Shown here: piece after piece, positions 7,343 through 15,844 of the stretch
How positions within the stretch are numbered: position 1 is the stretch's first letter
How the letters are laid out: every line of letters starts with the position of its first letter
DNA from: JAJTHC01 sp044358835
GTDB lineage: Bacteria > Cyanobacteriota > Vampirovibrionia > Vampirovibrionales > JAJTHC01
DNA length: 34,069 nt
Direction: 5' to 3'
NCBI GenBank assembly: GCA_044358835.1
Contig: JBIKNF010000013.1
Span: 1 to 34,069, forward strand
The notes under the pieces: model-generated
What the model was told of the DNA's origin: nothing
Database searches by the model: none
What the model saw: only the letters and a program-made list of their open reading frames with translations
Translations under genes and position numbers: made by a program

Positions 7343-7959
7343 TTGGGGGCCTCAAGCGTGCCTTTGGTACTCATCATTTCGCCATCGGCAAGAGGCGTGA
7401 GGGCTTGATTTAAGGCACGAGCAAAGGCCTTAAAAATGGCTTCGACCACGTGGTGGTCGTTGTCTCGATACGGCACATTCACGTGCATCGTCAAGGCTAA
7501 ACCGTCGACGACGCCTTTAAAAAACTCCCGAAACAAGCGCGGATCCACCGTACCGACCAACGCACTTTCAAACGGCGGTACATTCCACACGATATTCCCA
7601 CGACCGCACACATCTAGGGAAACATCCGCCAGTGTGCCGTCCATGGCAAAGCGAAAACAGCCGGCGCGTTCAATGCCTTTAAAACTTCCGCCCAAGGCTT
7701 TGACAACCGCCTGCCCAAAGACAATGCCCACATCTTCAATCAAGTGGTGCGGATCCACCTCCACATCGCCTGTGGCGTCGACTTGTAGGGTGAAGCGTCC
7801 GTGCGTGGCAAGGGTGTTGAGCATGTGATTCAAAAATGGTGAAGGCGTATTGAAGCGGTTTTTTTCTGTTGCCGATTTTTCCAAAAAAAGCGTGAGCTTG
7901 ATTTGTGTTTCTTGGGTGACACGTTCAATGGTGGCGGTACGTTGTCTAGAATCTAGCAT
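7333..7959 (-). CDS. hisB: Imidazoleglycerol-phosphate dehydratase HisB
   Basis: Dehydrates imidazole glycerol phosphate to imidazole acetol phosphate, the substrate (after tautomerisation) of the HisC domain encoded just upstream. At 208 aa it is the monofunctional form, without the phosphatase domain of enterobacterial HisB. Metal-binding motifs are DPHHLIEDVG and DNDHHVVEAIFKAFARAL; FLNHMLNTLATHG is the N-terminal signature. AAAGGAG lies 8 nt before the ATG, which overlaps the end of the HisC-HAD frame by 7 nt, so translation is probably coupled. Confidence 0.95.
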   Translation of the reverse strand: MLDSRQRTATIERVTQETQIKLTLFLEKSATEKNRFNTPSPFLNHMLNTLATHGRFTLQVDATGDVEVDPHHLIEDVGIVFGQAVVKALGGSFKGIERAGCFRFAMDGTLADVSLDVCGRGNIVWNVPPFESALVGTVDPRLFREFFKGVVDGLALTMHVNVPYRDNDHHVVEAIFKAFARALNQALTPLADGEMMSTKGTLEAPKCS

Positions 7960-9683
7960 GCAAAAAACTCCTTTAAATCAGTGGGCGATTCTATAATAGC
8001 ATCCGCACCCGCCTGACGCAATTGTTCTGCGCTAAAGGTGGTGCAGACCCCTAGGGCCAAATAACCGGCGGCTTTGGCGGCTTTCATATCATCCACACTA
8101 TTGCCAATGTACCACGTATGTTCAAGGCGATGCGTGTGTTTGATATGGGTCAAATAGTCGCCTGAAGGCTTACGAGCGAGGTGGGCCAAGGCATCGCTAC
8201 AATACACCCCTTCAAACAAGGGGTTCATCTCATCGCTCCACACGCCGTCATATTCGCTTTGTTCACGCCCTGTAAAAATAAACAGACGGTACCGTTTGGC
8301 CAGCGCCTTTAAATCGTCCTTATTCAATAACCATTTTTCGGCTTCTTTGGCCAAGTTATGGTAAATTACAGCCCCTTGTTCTTGAATGATTTGGCGGTCT
8401 AATGCCACATTACGGCGACGCAACAATTCTTGAATCGCGTCCCAATCATCATTAAAGCCCCCTTCCGCACGAAGCAGGTTGAGTTCTTTTAGGCCTAAAG
8501 GCACATCGCTGTTTTTATTGACCATGTAGGCCACGACTTTGTCAAAACTTTGGCTGGTGTCGACTAAGGTGTCATCTAAATCAAACACCAAGCCTGAAGC
8601 CTTATTAAACACGTTTAAGACGTCTAAAAACTGCAAGTTTTCGCCTTCACTACCCGTAGAAACGCGCACCCAGCCATTTAACAAGGCTTGCTGAGACTGA
8701 TTTCGCACCAAAATACCCAAGTTTGCGGCAAATTGCGTAAAGTGATTGGCTTGCCCCCCTAGGTTCATTAAAAAGAAGTTGGTTGGCCCAGAACGCAACA
8801 CGTAGCCCTGTTCTTCAAGGCGTTGCATGAGGGTTTGTTTACGAAACAGGGTCTCTTCCGTGGCACGACGAACGGCGGGCGCATTTTCCAACAGCTGGTG
8901 CGCCATGGCCACCGCTTGCGCATTAACGCTATAAGGCGAACGCACACGCTTTAAGTAGCCCAACAGGGTGGGATGCCCCACCACGTACCCCAAGCGTAAG
9001 CCCGCAAGTCCCCATGCTTTTGAAAAGGTTTGGGTCACCAGTACGTTGGGCGTGTGAATGGCTTCTTGCAACGCGGATTCCGCATCAGGACGATAAAAGG
9101 CGTAGGCTTCATCCATGACAAACACGGTTTGCGTATGTTGCTTTGCCCACGCAAACACCTGTTCTTTCGGCAAAACAGCGCCTGTGGGGTTGTCAGGACT
9201 GGCAAAAATCGCCAACGTGTAAGGGGTTTGATTGAGGTGATGCGTCAATTCTTCAAGCGGGTATTGTAAATCAGGCGTTAAATACACAATATCCGTCTGG
9301 GCTTCGGCGAGTTTTAAGTTATGTTGAATCATGTAAAAGCTGGGTTTGGTGATGAGGGCGGTGCCGACTTTGGGTTCAATGAAGGTGCGGGGAATGACAT
9401 CGAGTGCTTCATCGCTGCCGTTGGTGAGCATGACACATTCGGGAGGCACGCCTAAAAAGGTGGCTAAATCGTTGATGAAGGCTTGGTATTCGGGGTAGCA
9501 GGTGTAGGTGGTGACGTCATAACCTTCGGGCACGATGTGGGGAAAGCCAATGGTGTTTTCGTTAAAGTCTAAGCGTGTTTTGTGGCGTCGGCCTTCTAGG
9601 GGCGGGGCGTAGGAAGAAATGCCCGCCACCACAGGGCGAGGGGTGGGGAAGGTTAAAGCATCCGTTTGGGTGTTGAGAGACAT
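7953..9683 (-). CDS. hisC: Histidinol-phosphate aminotransferase fused to a HAD phosphatase
   Basis: A 576-aa two-domain protein. Residues 1 to about 358 are a HisC-type PLP aminotransferase: LDFNENTIG (38-46), NGSDEALD (88-95), SPDNPTG (162-168), DEAYAFY (191-197), Schiff-base lysine K222 in SKAWGLAGLRLGY, and RVSTG. Residues about 364-576 are a HAD hydrolase with an alpha-helical cap inserted between motifs I and II (subfamily IA): motif I DLDDT with D368/D370, motif II T471 (FTGRE), motif III K505 (ARKPSGD), motif IV GNSVDD (527-532). All HAD catalytic residues are present. HisC makes histidinol phosphate and the next step is its dephosphorylation, so a fused histidinol-phosphatase is an attractive inference, not proven. 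TGGAG lies 7 nt before the ATG. First gene of the his operon. Confidence 0.9.
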   Translation of the reverse strand: MSLNTQTDALTFPTPRPVVAGISSYAPPLEGRRHKTRLDFNENTIGFPHIVPEGYDVTTYTCYPEYQAFINDLATFLGVPPECVMLTNGSDEALDVIPRTFIEPKVGTALITKPSFYMIQHNLKLAEAQTDIVYLTPDLQYPLEELTHHLNQTPYTLAIFASPDNPTGAVLPKEQVFAWAKQHTQTVFVMDEAYAFYRPDAESALQEAIHTPNVLVTQTFSKAWGLAGLRLGYVVGHPTLLGYLKRVRSPYSVNAQAVAMAHQLLENAPAVRRATEETLFRKQTLMQRLEEQGYVLRSGPTNFFLMNLGGQANHFTQFAANLGILVRNQSQQALLNGWVRVSTGSEGENLQFLDVLNVFNKASGLVFDLDDTLVDTSQSFDKVVAYMVNKNSDVPLGLKELNLLRAEGGFNDDWDAIQELLRRRNVALDRQIIQEQGAVIYHNLAKEAEKWLLNKDDLKALAKRYRLFIFTGREQSEYDGVWSDEMNPLFEGVYCSDALAHLARKPSGDYLTHIKHTHRLEHTWYIGNSVDDMKAAKAAGYLALGVCTTFSAEQLRQAGADAIIESPTDLKEFFAC

Positions 9684-9713
9684 GTGTGGCTCCAGGGCGT
9701 TAAAAATGAAGTC

Positions 9714-9743
9714 TGTAACATCGATACGTTACACATCATAACA
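9714..9743 (-). promoter_or_regulatory. Extended -10 promoter and dyad upstream of hisC
   Basis: On the minus strand TGT-TATGAT (9735-9743) is an extended -10 element about 50 nt before the hisC start. Directly downstream the dyad TGTAAC-N8-GTTACA (9714-9733) would cover the transcription start, the place for a repressor site. No repressor is encoded nearby. Confidence 0.4.
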
Positions 9744-9810
9744 CAAACGTGCGGGAGACTTCTTGCACATTTTTTAAAAACACCCCAAGACTTTCGAAAC
9801 ACTCTTGTGC

Positions 9811-9961
9811 TATAGTATTCGAAAGATAAAACGGTCTATGGTCTCTTCGTTGTCGCTACGATTTTTTTGCTTGGTTATGTACGTCTCTGTACACGCCCGC
9901 ACAAAAAAAGTCTAGGCTCCTAGAATAGCCTCATCGCCTGTTTCATCTTTCGAACACTATA
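9811..9961. mobile_element. 150-bp hairpin element, copy 1 (MITE-like)
   Basis: A 151-bp element with 22-nt terminal inverted repeats matching at 20 positions (left TATAGTATTCGAAAGAT, 9811-9827; right 9940-9961) and TATA ends, as in TA-targeting MITEs. The core holds hairpin TCGT-TGTCGCT-ACGA (9847-9861), a T7G/CA7 stem (9862-9869/9902-9909) enclosing TGTAC-GTCTCT-GTACA (9878-9893), and AGGCT-CCTAGAAT-AGCCT (9914-9931). It matches copy 2 with only four differences over the 69 nt from 9841. It carries no protein. It lies between the divergent hisC and mtnW genes. Confidence 0.8.
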
Positions 9962-10057
9962 CAATGGCAAAAGAGCCCCCCTTTTTTTGATCCGTTTTCT
10001 TTGTTCCGTTTTCGTTAAAATCGCTGCCCCAGAACTCAAAAGGACTCCTCTTCTTCC

Positions 10058-11269
10058 ATGACAGCCCTTTCCCCCCACTGGATTCAAACCCCCTTCGTGC
10101 AAGACGCGCTCGCGCAAGACAACGCCATTCTAGCCCTTTACCAGCTAAGCCTGCCCACTGAAAAAAGCCCAAACGTGTGGCAATACGCCACGCAAATCGC
10201 GAATGGGCAAAGCATCGGCACGCAAAACCCCCAAGAAATGGAACGATTGGCCCTGTACTGTGCCACCCCCTTGTGGGTGAGTGACCCCCTTGAAGAAGAC
10301 GAAGGACCCGGGCAAACCCGCTTTCACGTGATTCTTTCTTTCCCGAAAGATATTTTGAGGTGGGACTTGGGGATGCTACAAACCGTGTGCTTTGGCAAGG
10401 TTTCCATGATGCCGAACTTGCGCTGGCTGGATGTTGCGCTTCCCGCTTCTGTGGCTCACGACTTTCAAGGCCCTGCGTGGGGGCAAGTGGGTATTCGCAA
10501 GCGCTGTGGGGTGCCTGAAGGGCGGGCCTTGTTAATGAGCATTTTTAAGCCCTGTGTGGGGGTTTCCCCTGAAGGGTTGGCACGCTTACTCTACCAGCAG
10601 GCCGAAGCAGGGATTCATTTGGTGAAGGATGATGAAGTCTTGGCGGATGCCAACTTAAACAGCGCCTTAAAACGTGTGACGCCCTGTATAAACGCCTTAA
10701 ATGAAGCGGAACAGGCGTTTGGGTACCGTCCCTTATATGCCGTTAATTTAAACGCTCCCGCGCATCAGTTGCTTGAACGGGCCCAAGCCCTTCTTGACGT
10801 GGGGGTAGAATGCTTTTTGTTTAATTACTTGGCCTATGGCTTGCCGTTGTTTAATAGTCTTCGTCAACAGCTGAAGGGACGCGCTTTTTTAATGGGGCAT
10901 CCTGCACTAGGGGGGGCGTATTACCAGAACCCTTCTACAGGCATGAGCCCAGCGTTGGTGTTTGGCACGTTGCCTCGTTTGGCGGGGGCCGATGCCGTGC
11001 TATTTCCCAGTCCTTACGGTACAGTGGCCTTAAACAAAACCGATGCCTTGGCCGTTCAAGACGCCTTACATACCCCTTATTTAGACGTACCCCCCGCCTT
11101 TGGCGTGCCTTCTGCGGGTATTCAAGCCACGATGGTGCCTCAACTGCTTCGTGATTTTGGCACCAACGTGATCATCAACGCGGGAACAGGCATTCATGAC
11201 GTGGCAGGTGGACCTGTGGTAGGGGTCCAAGCGTTTCAAAGCGCCATGCAAGCGGAACATTCACCATGA
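10058..11269 (+). CDS. mtnW: RuBisCO-like protein MtnW (diketo-methylthiopentyl-1-P enolase)
   Basis: Probably enolises 2,3-diketo-5-methylthiopentyl-1-phosphate in methylthioadenosine salvage. At 403 aa it is a form IV RuBisCO-like protein rather than a carboxylase. The RuBisCO-type metal site is visible as GIHLVKDDE (185-193; K190 the lysine that would be carbamylated, with D192/E193), SIFKPCVG (161-168) matches the active-site lysine loop, and GHPA (280-283) and NAGTGIH (374-380) form the phosphate side. A ribosome site AAGGA lies rather far (13 nt) before the ATG. The mtnX start overlaps its stop (ATGA), which supports the salvage role over other RuBisCO-like functions. Confidence 0.88.
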   Translation: MTALSPHWIQTPFVQDALAQDNAILALYQLSLPTEKSPNVWQYATQIANGQSIGTQNPQEMERLALYCATPLWVSDPLEEDEGPGQTRFHVILSFPKDILRWDLGMLQTVCFGKVSMMPNLRWLDVALPASVAHDFQGPAWGQVGIRKRCGVPEGRALLMSIFKPCVGVSPEGLARLLYQQAEAGIHLVKDDEVLADANLNSALKRVTPCINALNEAEQAFGYRPLYAVNLNAPAHQLLERAQALLDVGVECFLFNYLAYGLPLFNSLRQQLKGRAFLMGHPALGGAYYQNPSTGMSPALVFGTLPRLAGADAVLFPSPYGTVALNKTDALAVQDALHTPYLDVPPAFGVPSAGIQATMVPQLLRDFGTNVIINAGTGIHDVAGGPVVGVQAFQSAMQAEHSP

Positions 11270-11958
11270 CGCCTATTCTTCCCGAGCAACGCGCGCAGGC
11301 GTTAAAGCAATGGGTGATTTTTTCAGACTTTGACGGCACCATTACGGAACGAGACGCGATTGTGATGAGCCTTGAACGTTTTGCGCCGCCAGAATGGAAG
11401 GACATTGCACGACGTATTTTAAAAGAACGAACGCTCCCCGTGCAAGAAGGGATTCAGCAGTTGTACGCCTTAATGCCTTCGGCGTTGAAGGACGACATCA
11501 TTCACTTTGTGAAGACAGAAGTCACGTTGAGACAAGGATTCGATTCGTTTATGGCGTGGCGAAAGCAGACGGGCATTCCCTTTCAGGTCGTTTCAGGGGG
11601 CTTGGATGCCTTTATTCACCCTGTCCTAGCCGCGTATGAAGGGGAGTATACCCTGTTTGCGAATACGGCTCATTTTGAAGGCGCGTGTATTGGCGTAGGC
11701 ATGCCTTATGCCCCTAAGGACTGTGAGGTGTGCGGGACGTGTGCGTGTTGCAAGGTGGCGGTTTTGAATCAGTGGGATGATGCCGACACCTTTAAAATTG
11801 CGATTGGCGATAGCATTACGGATTTTGGCATGGCGCGTGTGGCGGATTTCGTCTTTGCGCGAGAGGCCTTGGCCGAACAGCTCACGCAAGAAGGGCGGGC
11901 TTTTACGCTTTTTGACACCTTTGAAGATATTCAACAGGTTTTACAGCGCCTACTTTAA
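11266..11958 (+). CDS. mtnX: HK-MTPenyl-1-P phosphatase MtnX (HAD family)
   Basis: Dephosphorylates 2-hydroxy-3-keto-5-methylthiopentenyl-1-phosphate, the product of MtnW, giving the substrate of the acireductone dioxygenase step. It is 230 aa. HAD motif I is SDFDGT with D21/D23, motif II VVSGG, and motif IV IAIGDSITDFGMA. The Cys-rich insert CEVCGTCACCK is typical of MtnX. It begins within the mtnW stop codon, so the two are translationally coupled. Its 3' end overlaps the convergent yaiI gene by 9 nt. Other salvage genes (mtnN/P, K, A, B, D) are not in this window. Confidence 0.9.
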   Translation: MTPILPEQRAQALKQWVIFSDFDGTITERDAIVMSLERFAPPEWKDIARRILKERTLPVQEGIQQLYALMPSALKDDIIHFVKTEVTLRQGFDSFMAWRKQTGIPFQVVSGGLDAFIHPVLAAYEGEYTLFANTAHFEGACIGVGMPYAPKDCEVCGTCACCKVAVLNQWDDADTFKIAIGDSITDFGMARVADFVFAREALAEQLTQEGRAFTLFDTFEDIQQVLQRLL

Positions 11959-12405
11959 GCATTGCGTCAAGGCCTTGTCAAACCCATTTATAAACGCTTG
12001 CTTTTGTCGTTCATCAAAGGGTTTGGGGCCCTTGGTTTGAATGCCCACACTGCGTAAGTCGCTCATCAAATCACGCACCCCTAAGCGTTGCTTCATGTTG
12101 GATGTTGTAAAGGCTTCGCCCTTTAAGTTAATGACCCACAAACCTTTACTCACCAGTGCATCCGCCAGTGGGATGTCTTGCGTGACGGCCAAATCGCCCG
12201 CGTGCGACTGTTCAATAATGTAAGCATCGGCCACATCAGCGCCCTGTTCCACCTGAATGGCCTGAAATAAGGGATGATTCGGCACCGCAAGGGCTTTATT
12301 TGACACAAAACACGTGGGGACGCTTCGCTGACGCGCGGTTTTAATGATGTAGTCCTTCAAAATGGACGGCAAGGCATCCGCATCAATCCAAATCGTCACC
12401 ACCAT
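11950..12405 (-). CDS. yaiI: UPF0178 (YaiI/YqxD, DUF188) family protein
   Basis: Conserved bacterial protein of about 151 aa with no established function; the family is thought to have a PIN-like nuclease fold. The N-terminal IWIDADALP matches the family start. QGADVADAYIIEQ and LAVTQDIPLADALVSKG are the conserved acidic blocks, and GPKPFDERQKQAFINGFDKAL the C-terminal signature. The frame is open to 12534, but ATG 12405 has AAGGA 9 nt upstream and matches the family start. It follows selO after 13 nt, so they form an operon. Confidence 0.9.
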   Translation of the reverse strand: MVVTIWIDADALPSILKDYIIKTARQRSVPTCFVSNKALAVPNHPLFQAIQVEQGADVADAYIIEQSHAGDLAVTQDIPLADALVSKGLWVINLKGEAFTTSNMKQRLGVRDLMSDLRSVGIQTKGPKPFDERQKQAFINGFDKALTQCLK

Positions 12406-12418
12406 GAAACAGTCCTTT

Positions 12419-14032
12419 TTAGGATGAGCACGACACACACAGGGCTTTGGCCCACGGGGGAGGCACTTTCGCCCATGGGTGGCCTTCATGCTGAGGGTTA
12501 AAAGGGGTTTGAACGCGCTGAAAGCCTTCGGCAAAGGCCTCTATTCGATGAGCTTGAGCCTCTTCAATCAAACATTGCGCCACGTGATTGCGCAACACAA
12601 CCGTCGGATTCACCTTCGTTTGAGAGGCTCCGCTTAAGGCGTTTTTCTGCAAGTACGGTGCGTAAATCTCGTGCAACCACCACGCCGCTTCAGGGGAAGC
12701 GATCCCCATCGCAAGGCGTTCAATATCCGCCACGTGGGGAGTCTCTTCATTTTTAAAGGCGGTTTCCCAAGCAGGTAAAGCGGTGAAAAAGCGTGTGTAA
12801 TCGAGCGTATTTTGATGCAAGTACGCTAATAGACTTTTTAATACTTCGCCAAACTCAATATCAGGAATAAGCTTGCGGTCTTCCATGCGAAGCTTTTGAC
12901 GATACACCGCTAAAAAGCTGGTATTAAACGCGTCTTGAAAGGTACCTTCTACCGATGCTTTCAACGCTTGAAAGTCCTCTTCGTTGCCGACAAAAGCGTG
13001 GCAGGCGTCAAGCAAACGACTAAGGTTCCACAAGCCGATGGCGGGCTGATTTTTATACGCATAACGACCCCCGTGATCGCTATGGTTGCAAATATGACCC
13101 ATGTCAAAGGCATCCATAAAGCCGTAGGGGCCGTAATCCAGTGTTAGGCCAAGTATGGAGAGGTTGTCCGAATTTAAAACGCCGTGGCAAAAGCCCACCC
13201 CTTGCCATTGCGCCATCGTCACGGCATTGAGAATCGCGCTCATCGTCAACACGGCTTGTAATTGTTGCACAGGCAAAAAATCGAGGCCATTGGCATTGAA
13301 AAACGTGCGGAAAAGATAGGCGATATAAGGCGTTAGACGCTCGGCGTATCCGTGACGCCCCCAATACTCCAAATGCCCCAAACGCAAGAAGGACGGGGCG
13401 ACTCGTAAGACCATCGCAGCACTTTCTCGTGTTTCTCGATACACAGGCGTTTGATCGTCATGCACCAAAGCCACGGCTCGTGTGCTGGGGATGCCGAGTT
13501 GAAACACCGCTTCAGAAGCCAGATACTCACGCACGGAAGACCTTAAAACGGCTTTGCCGTCGCCACTACGAGAATAAGGCGTGATGCCTGATCCCTTCAA
13601 TTGCAATTCGACCGATGTGGGTTTTTCAAAGAAATCAAAGGCGCCGAATGCCCATTCACTGTTGCCTTGTTCTTGTTTGCGGTGAATAAAGTCGTTGACC
13701 AAGGCTTGAAAAGCGTGCGGGAAAAACTGTGAAATCGGCACGTTTTCATCAGTCGCTACAATCGCCGCACGACCGTCGCCGAGTTGGGGGTTGAAATACC
13801 CAAATTGATGCCCCGCATACACGGTTGAAATGGCTTGTGTGACGCCATGCCCTGTATTTTCGCCTTTGTACAGCGCCAGGCGTTCTTCAAGGGCAAGGGC
13901 GTTTAAGTGGGGTAATTGCGCAAGCAGTTCGCCATTTTCATGCACGAGCTTGCCTTGTTCAAGTGCTTCGACCGTGACGGTGTGAAAAGCCAAGGGGCAA
14001 GCATCAAAGGAAAATTCGGGTTGTGTCCACAT
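12419..14032 (-). CDS. selO: Protein adenylyltransferase SelO/YdiU
   Basis: Pseudokinase-fold enzyme that transfers AMP from ATP to Ser/Thr/Tyr of target proteins and is linked to redox stress. At 537 aa it is full length. Seen: GDGRA (86-90), LQLKGSG (144-150) with the nucleotide-binding lysine, YSRSGDGKAVLRSSVREYLASEA, HGVLNSDN (283-290; catalytic D289) and DYGPYGFMDAF (299-309; metal D299). The protein ends CVSCSS; the family has Cys or selenocysteine at this C-terminal position, here Cys. AGGG lies 6 nt before the ATG. Confidence 0.94.
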   Translation of the reverse strand: MWTQPEFSFDACPLAFHTVTVEALEQGKLVHENGELLAQLPHLNALALEERLALYKGENTGHGVTQAISTVYAGHQFGYFNPQLGDGRAAIVATDENVPISQFFPHAFQALVNDFIHRKQEQGNSEWAFGAFDFFEKPTSVELQLKGSGITPYSRSGDGKAVLRSSVREYLASEAVFQLGIPSTRAVALVHDDQTPVYRETRESAAMVLRVAPSFLRLGHLEYWGRHGYAERLTPYIAYLFRTFFNANGLDFLPVQQLQAVLTMSAILNAVTMAQWQGVGFCHGVLNSDNLSILGLTLDYGPYGFMDAFDMGHICNHSDHGGRYAYKNQPAIGLWNLSRLLDACHAFVGNEEDFQALKASVEGTFQDAFNTSFLAVYRQKLRMEDRKLIPDIEFGEVLKSLLAYLHQNTLDYTRFFTALPAWETAFKNEETPHVADIERLAMGIASPEAAWWLHEIYAPYLQKNALSGASQTKVNPTVVLRNHVAQCLIEEAQAHRIEAFAEGFQRVQTPFNPQHEGHPWAKVPPPWAKALCVSCSS

Positions 14033-14057
14033 GAAGCCCTGACCCTTCTTTAAAAAA

Positions 14058-14147
14058 TGGCGGAGAAGGAGAGATTCGAACTCTCGGTAGAGTCACCCCT
14101 ACACAGTCTTTCCAGGACTGCACCATAGACCACTCGGACACTTCTCC
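14058..14147 (-). tRNA. tRNA-Ser (anticodon GGA), CCA encoded
   Basis: Read on the minus strand, the acceptor GGAGAAG pairs with CTTCTCC, followed by G and an encoded CCA. The anticodon loop is CTGGAAA with anticodon GGA. A long variable arm marks a class II tRNA, and the T-arm contains GTTCGAATC. Length is 90 nt. It lies between thioredoxin and selO. Confidence 0.95.
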
Positions 14148-14213
14148 AAACCATCGTACCCTTAGTTTAAATCAAAGAAACACACAGGTCAATCAGCGCG
14201 AAGGCTTCCACTT

Positions 14214-14239
14214 AAAAAGCCCCCTAGGCAGGGGGCTTT
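14214..14239 (-). terminator. Terminator after thioredoxin
   Basis: On the minus strand a perfect 10-bp stem (AAAGCCCCCT / AGGGGGCTTT, loop GCCT) is followed by TTTTTAAG. It begins about 37 nt after the thioredoxin stop codon. Confidence 0.8.
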
Positions 14240-14275
14240 AAAAAAGCGATTGACCGCCAAAACAAGCGAATCCAC

Positions 14276-14590
14276 CTATAAATGGGCTTCAATCATGCTG
14301 ACGATGTCGCCTTTGGGCTTTACACCCACGCTTTGCCCAACGGGTTGACCGTTCTTAAACACCACCAAAAAAGGGATGCTTGAAACGCCGTACTTTTGCG
14401 CTAAAGCGAGGTTTTCATCCGTATTGACTTTGGCAATGGTGGCACGGCCTTCTAAAGCAGTGGCCGCTTCTTCTAAAATAGGGGCAAGCGAACGACATGG
14501 CCCACACCAAGGTGCCCAAAAATCCACCAACGTGACGCCTTCACTAATGGTGCTTTGAAAATTCGCTTCGTTTAGTTCTTTTAATGCCAT
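14276..14590 (-). CDS. trxA: Thioredoxin
   Basis: Cytoplasmic disulfide reductase, 104 aa from ATG 14590. The redox motif is FWAPWCGPC with C29/C32, and the conserved cis-proline lies in VSSIPFLVVFKNG; both are normal. ATG 14590 is preferred over the open upstream extension to 14632 because GGAG lies 9 nt upstream and the protein then has standard thioredoxin length. It has its own terminator and diverges from the permease gene. Confidence 0.95.
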   Translation of the reverse strand: MALKELNEANFQSTISEGVTLVDFWAPWCGPCRSLAPILEEAATALEGRATIAKVNTDENLALAQKYGVSSIPFLVVFKNGQPVGQSVGVKPKGDIVSMIEAHL

Positions 14591-14658
14591 CGGGAAATTC
14601 TCCAACCAATCAACGTTAACCAATGAATACAAAAACTATGATACCATAAATTACGCGA

Positions 14659-14664
14659 TATAAT
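14659..14664 (+). promoter_or_regulatory. Candidate -10 box for the permease gene
   Basis: TATAAT lies 38 nt before the chosen GTG start, in the short divergent region shared with thioredoxin. No good -35 box is visible at the expected distance. Confidence 0.35.
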
Positions 14665-14701
14665 AAAATTGTTACCTTTACTTAATGAATGGAATGCCTG
14701 C

Positions 14702-15844
14702 GTGTTTTTTGCAAATCGTTTAGAAGCTTACATTGGCAAACAGCTTTGGAAAATGCTGGGCTTGACGATTACGTTAGTGACGCTGATTGTCTTTTTTAGT
14801 GACACGTTGTTTGACTTCTTAAAAGAAATGCAGGATTTGGGCTTGCCATTGAGTTTGGCGTTTGAATTTTTGGTGTTACAGGTGCCGTTGGCTTTTGCTT
14901 TTGCCTTTCCCCCGAGTGTGTTTTTTACGGTGTTTTTGGTGTACAGTCATTTAAATCAGCAGTTTGAATTGATTGCTTTACGCATGAATGGGGTGAGTTT
15001 GTGGCGGATTTTTAGACCCGCCTTCTTTGTGGGCTTGGTGATGGCGAGCCTGACGTTTTCTTCCACGCAATGGTTGATTCCTTTTGTGCAAAACCGCGCG
15101 GATGATCTGCGTGAAGAGGTGTTGACTTCGTCTCAACTTAAGTTGACCAAAGACGGCATCGTGCTTCCCTTGTTTAAGGAAGGCCATTGGGTGAAACTGC
15201 TTCGTGCCGAAAAAGCCAGCCTAAACCATTTAGAAGGCTTTACGTTCGTACAACGTAGTCAAAACGGCAACATTGAAGTCATTCAGGCCGATTCGGCGGA
15301 ATATCAATCCCCCCAATGGCAGTTGAAGGGCGTGCGCATTTTTAGTGCCTTGGCGGGGCAAAATCGATACATCGTTAATGGAATGAATCAAGTGCAGAAG
15401 TCGCACTTGTTGGATGTGGATGAAGACGTGCTTTCCCAAGCCAAAACAGCCTTTCACCATTCTAAAGTGGGCTTTTTTGAACTGGCGCGTTACATAAAAA
15501 GTGAACGTCAGGCGGGGCGCCAAGTTCCGCCGAAGTGGGTCACCATGCTTTGGGAACGCGTGGCTCAGCCCTTGAACTGTTTGGCGTTAATGTTTATGGC
15601 CTTTCCATTGGCGTTGGCTCCGCCGCGTCAAAGTAATGCCAAAGGCTTTATGTATGCCGTGTTGGCTTTGTTTGCCCTGTATATTGCCCGAAACATTAGC
15701 ATTAGTTTGGGGCAGGGGGGCTTGCTGACTTTCGGGGGGGTGCTGCCTTATGATCTTTCCCTTGCGTTGGCTTGCCTGTTGCCGACGCTGTTTATGCTGG
15801 GCCTAGGCGTGTGGATGATTCGTCGCAAGTCGTATTTTATTTAA
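14702..15844 (+). CDS. LptF/LptG (YjgP/YjgQ) family permease
   Basis: Inner-membrane subunit of the lipopolysaccharide export ABC transporter type. N-terminal helices (VFFSDTLFDFL and nearby) are followed by a periplasmic beta domain (roughly 130-270) and three C-terminal helices ending RRKSYFI. The VYSHLNQQFELIALRMNGVSLWRI coupling segment is characteristic. The frame is open from a TTG at 14669, but that has no ribosome site; GTG 14702, with TGGA 8 nt upstream, is a better start (380 aa). A TATAAT at 14659-14664 is a plausible -10 box. Only one such gene is seen here and LptB is absent, so F versus G cannot be assigned. Confidence 0.88.
   Translation: MFFANRLEAYIGKQLWKMLGLTITLVTLIVFFSDTLFDFLKEMQDLGLPLSLAFEFLVLQVPLAFAFAFPPSVFFTVFLVYSHLNQQFELIALRMNGVSLWRIFRPAFFVGLVMASLTFSSTQWLIPFVQNRADDLREEVLTSSQLKLTKDGIVLPLFKEGHWVKLLRAEKASLNHLEGFTFVQRSQNGNIEVIQADSAEYQSPQWQLKGVRIFSALAGQNRYIVNGMNQVQKSHLLDVDEDVLSQAKTAFHHSKVGFFELARYIKSERQAGRQVPPKWVTMLWERVAQPLNCLALMFMAFPLALAPPRQSNAKGFMYAVLALFALYIARNISISLGQGGLLTFGGVLPYDLSLALACLLPTLFMLGLGVWMIRRKSYFI

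Noticed and set aside
9962..10057. SAM-type riboswitch upstream of the methionine-salvage genes
   Set aside because: The 96 nt between the element and mtnW show no conserved riboswitch core or terminator-antiterminator pair.
11950..12534. Longer 194-aa form of the YaiI protein
   Set aside because: The extra 43 residues overlap selO, lack family similarity, and a good ribosome site precedes ATG 12405.
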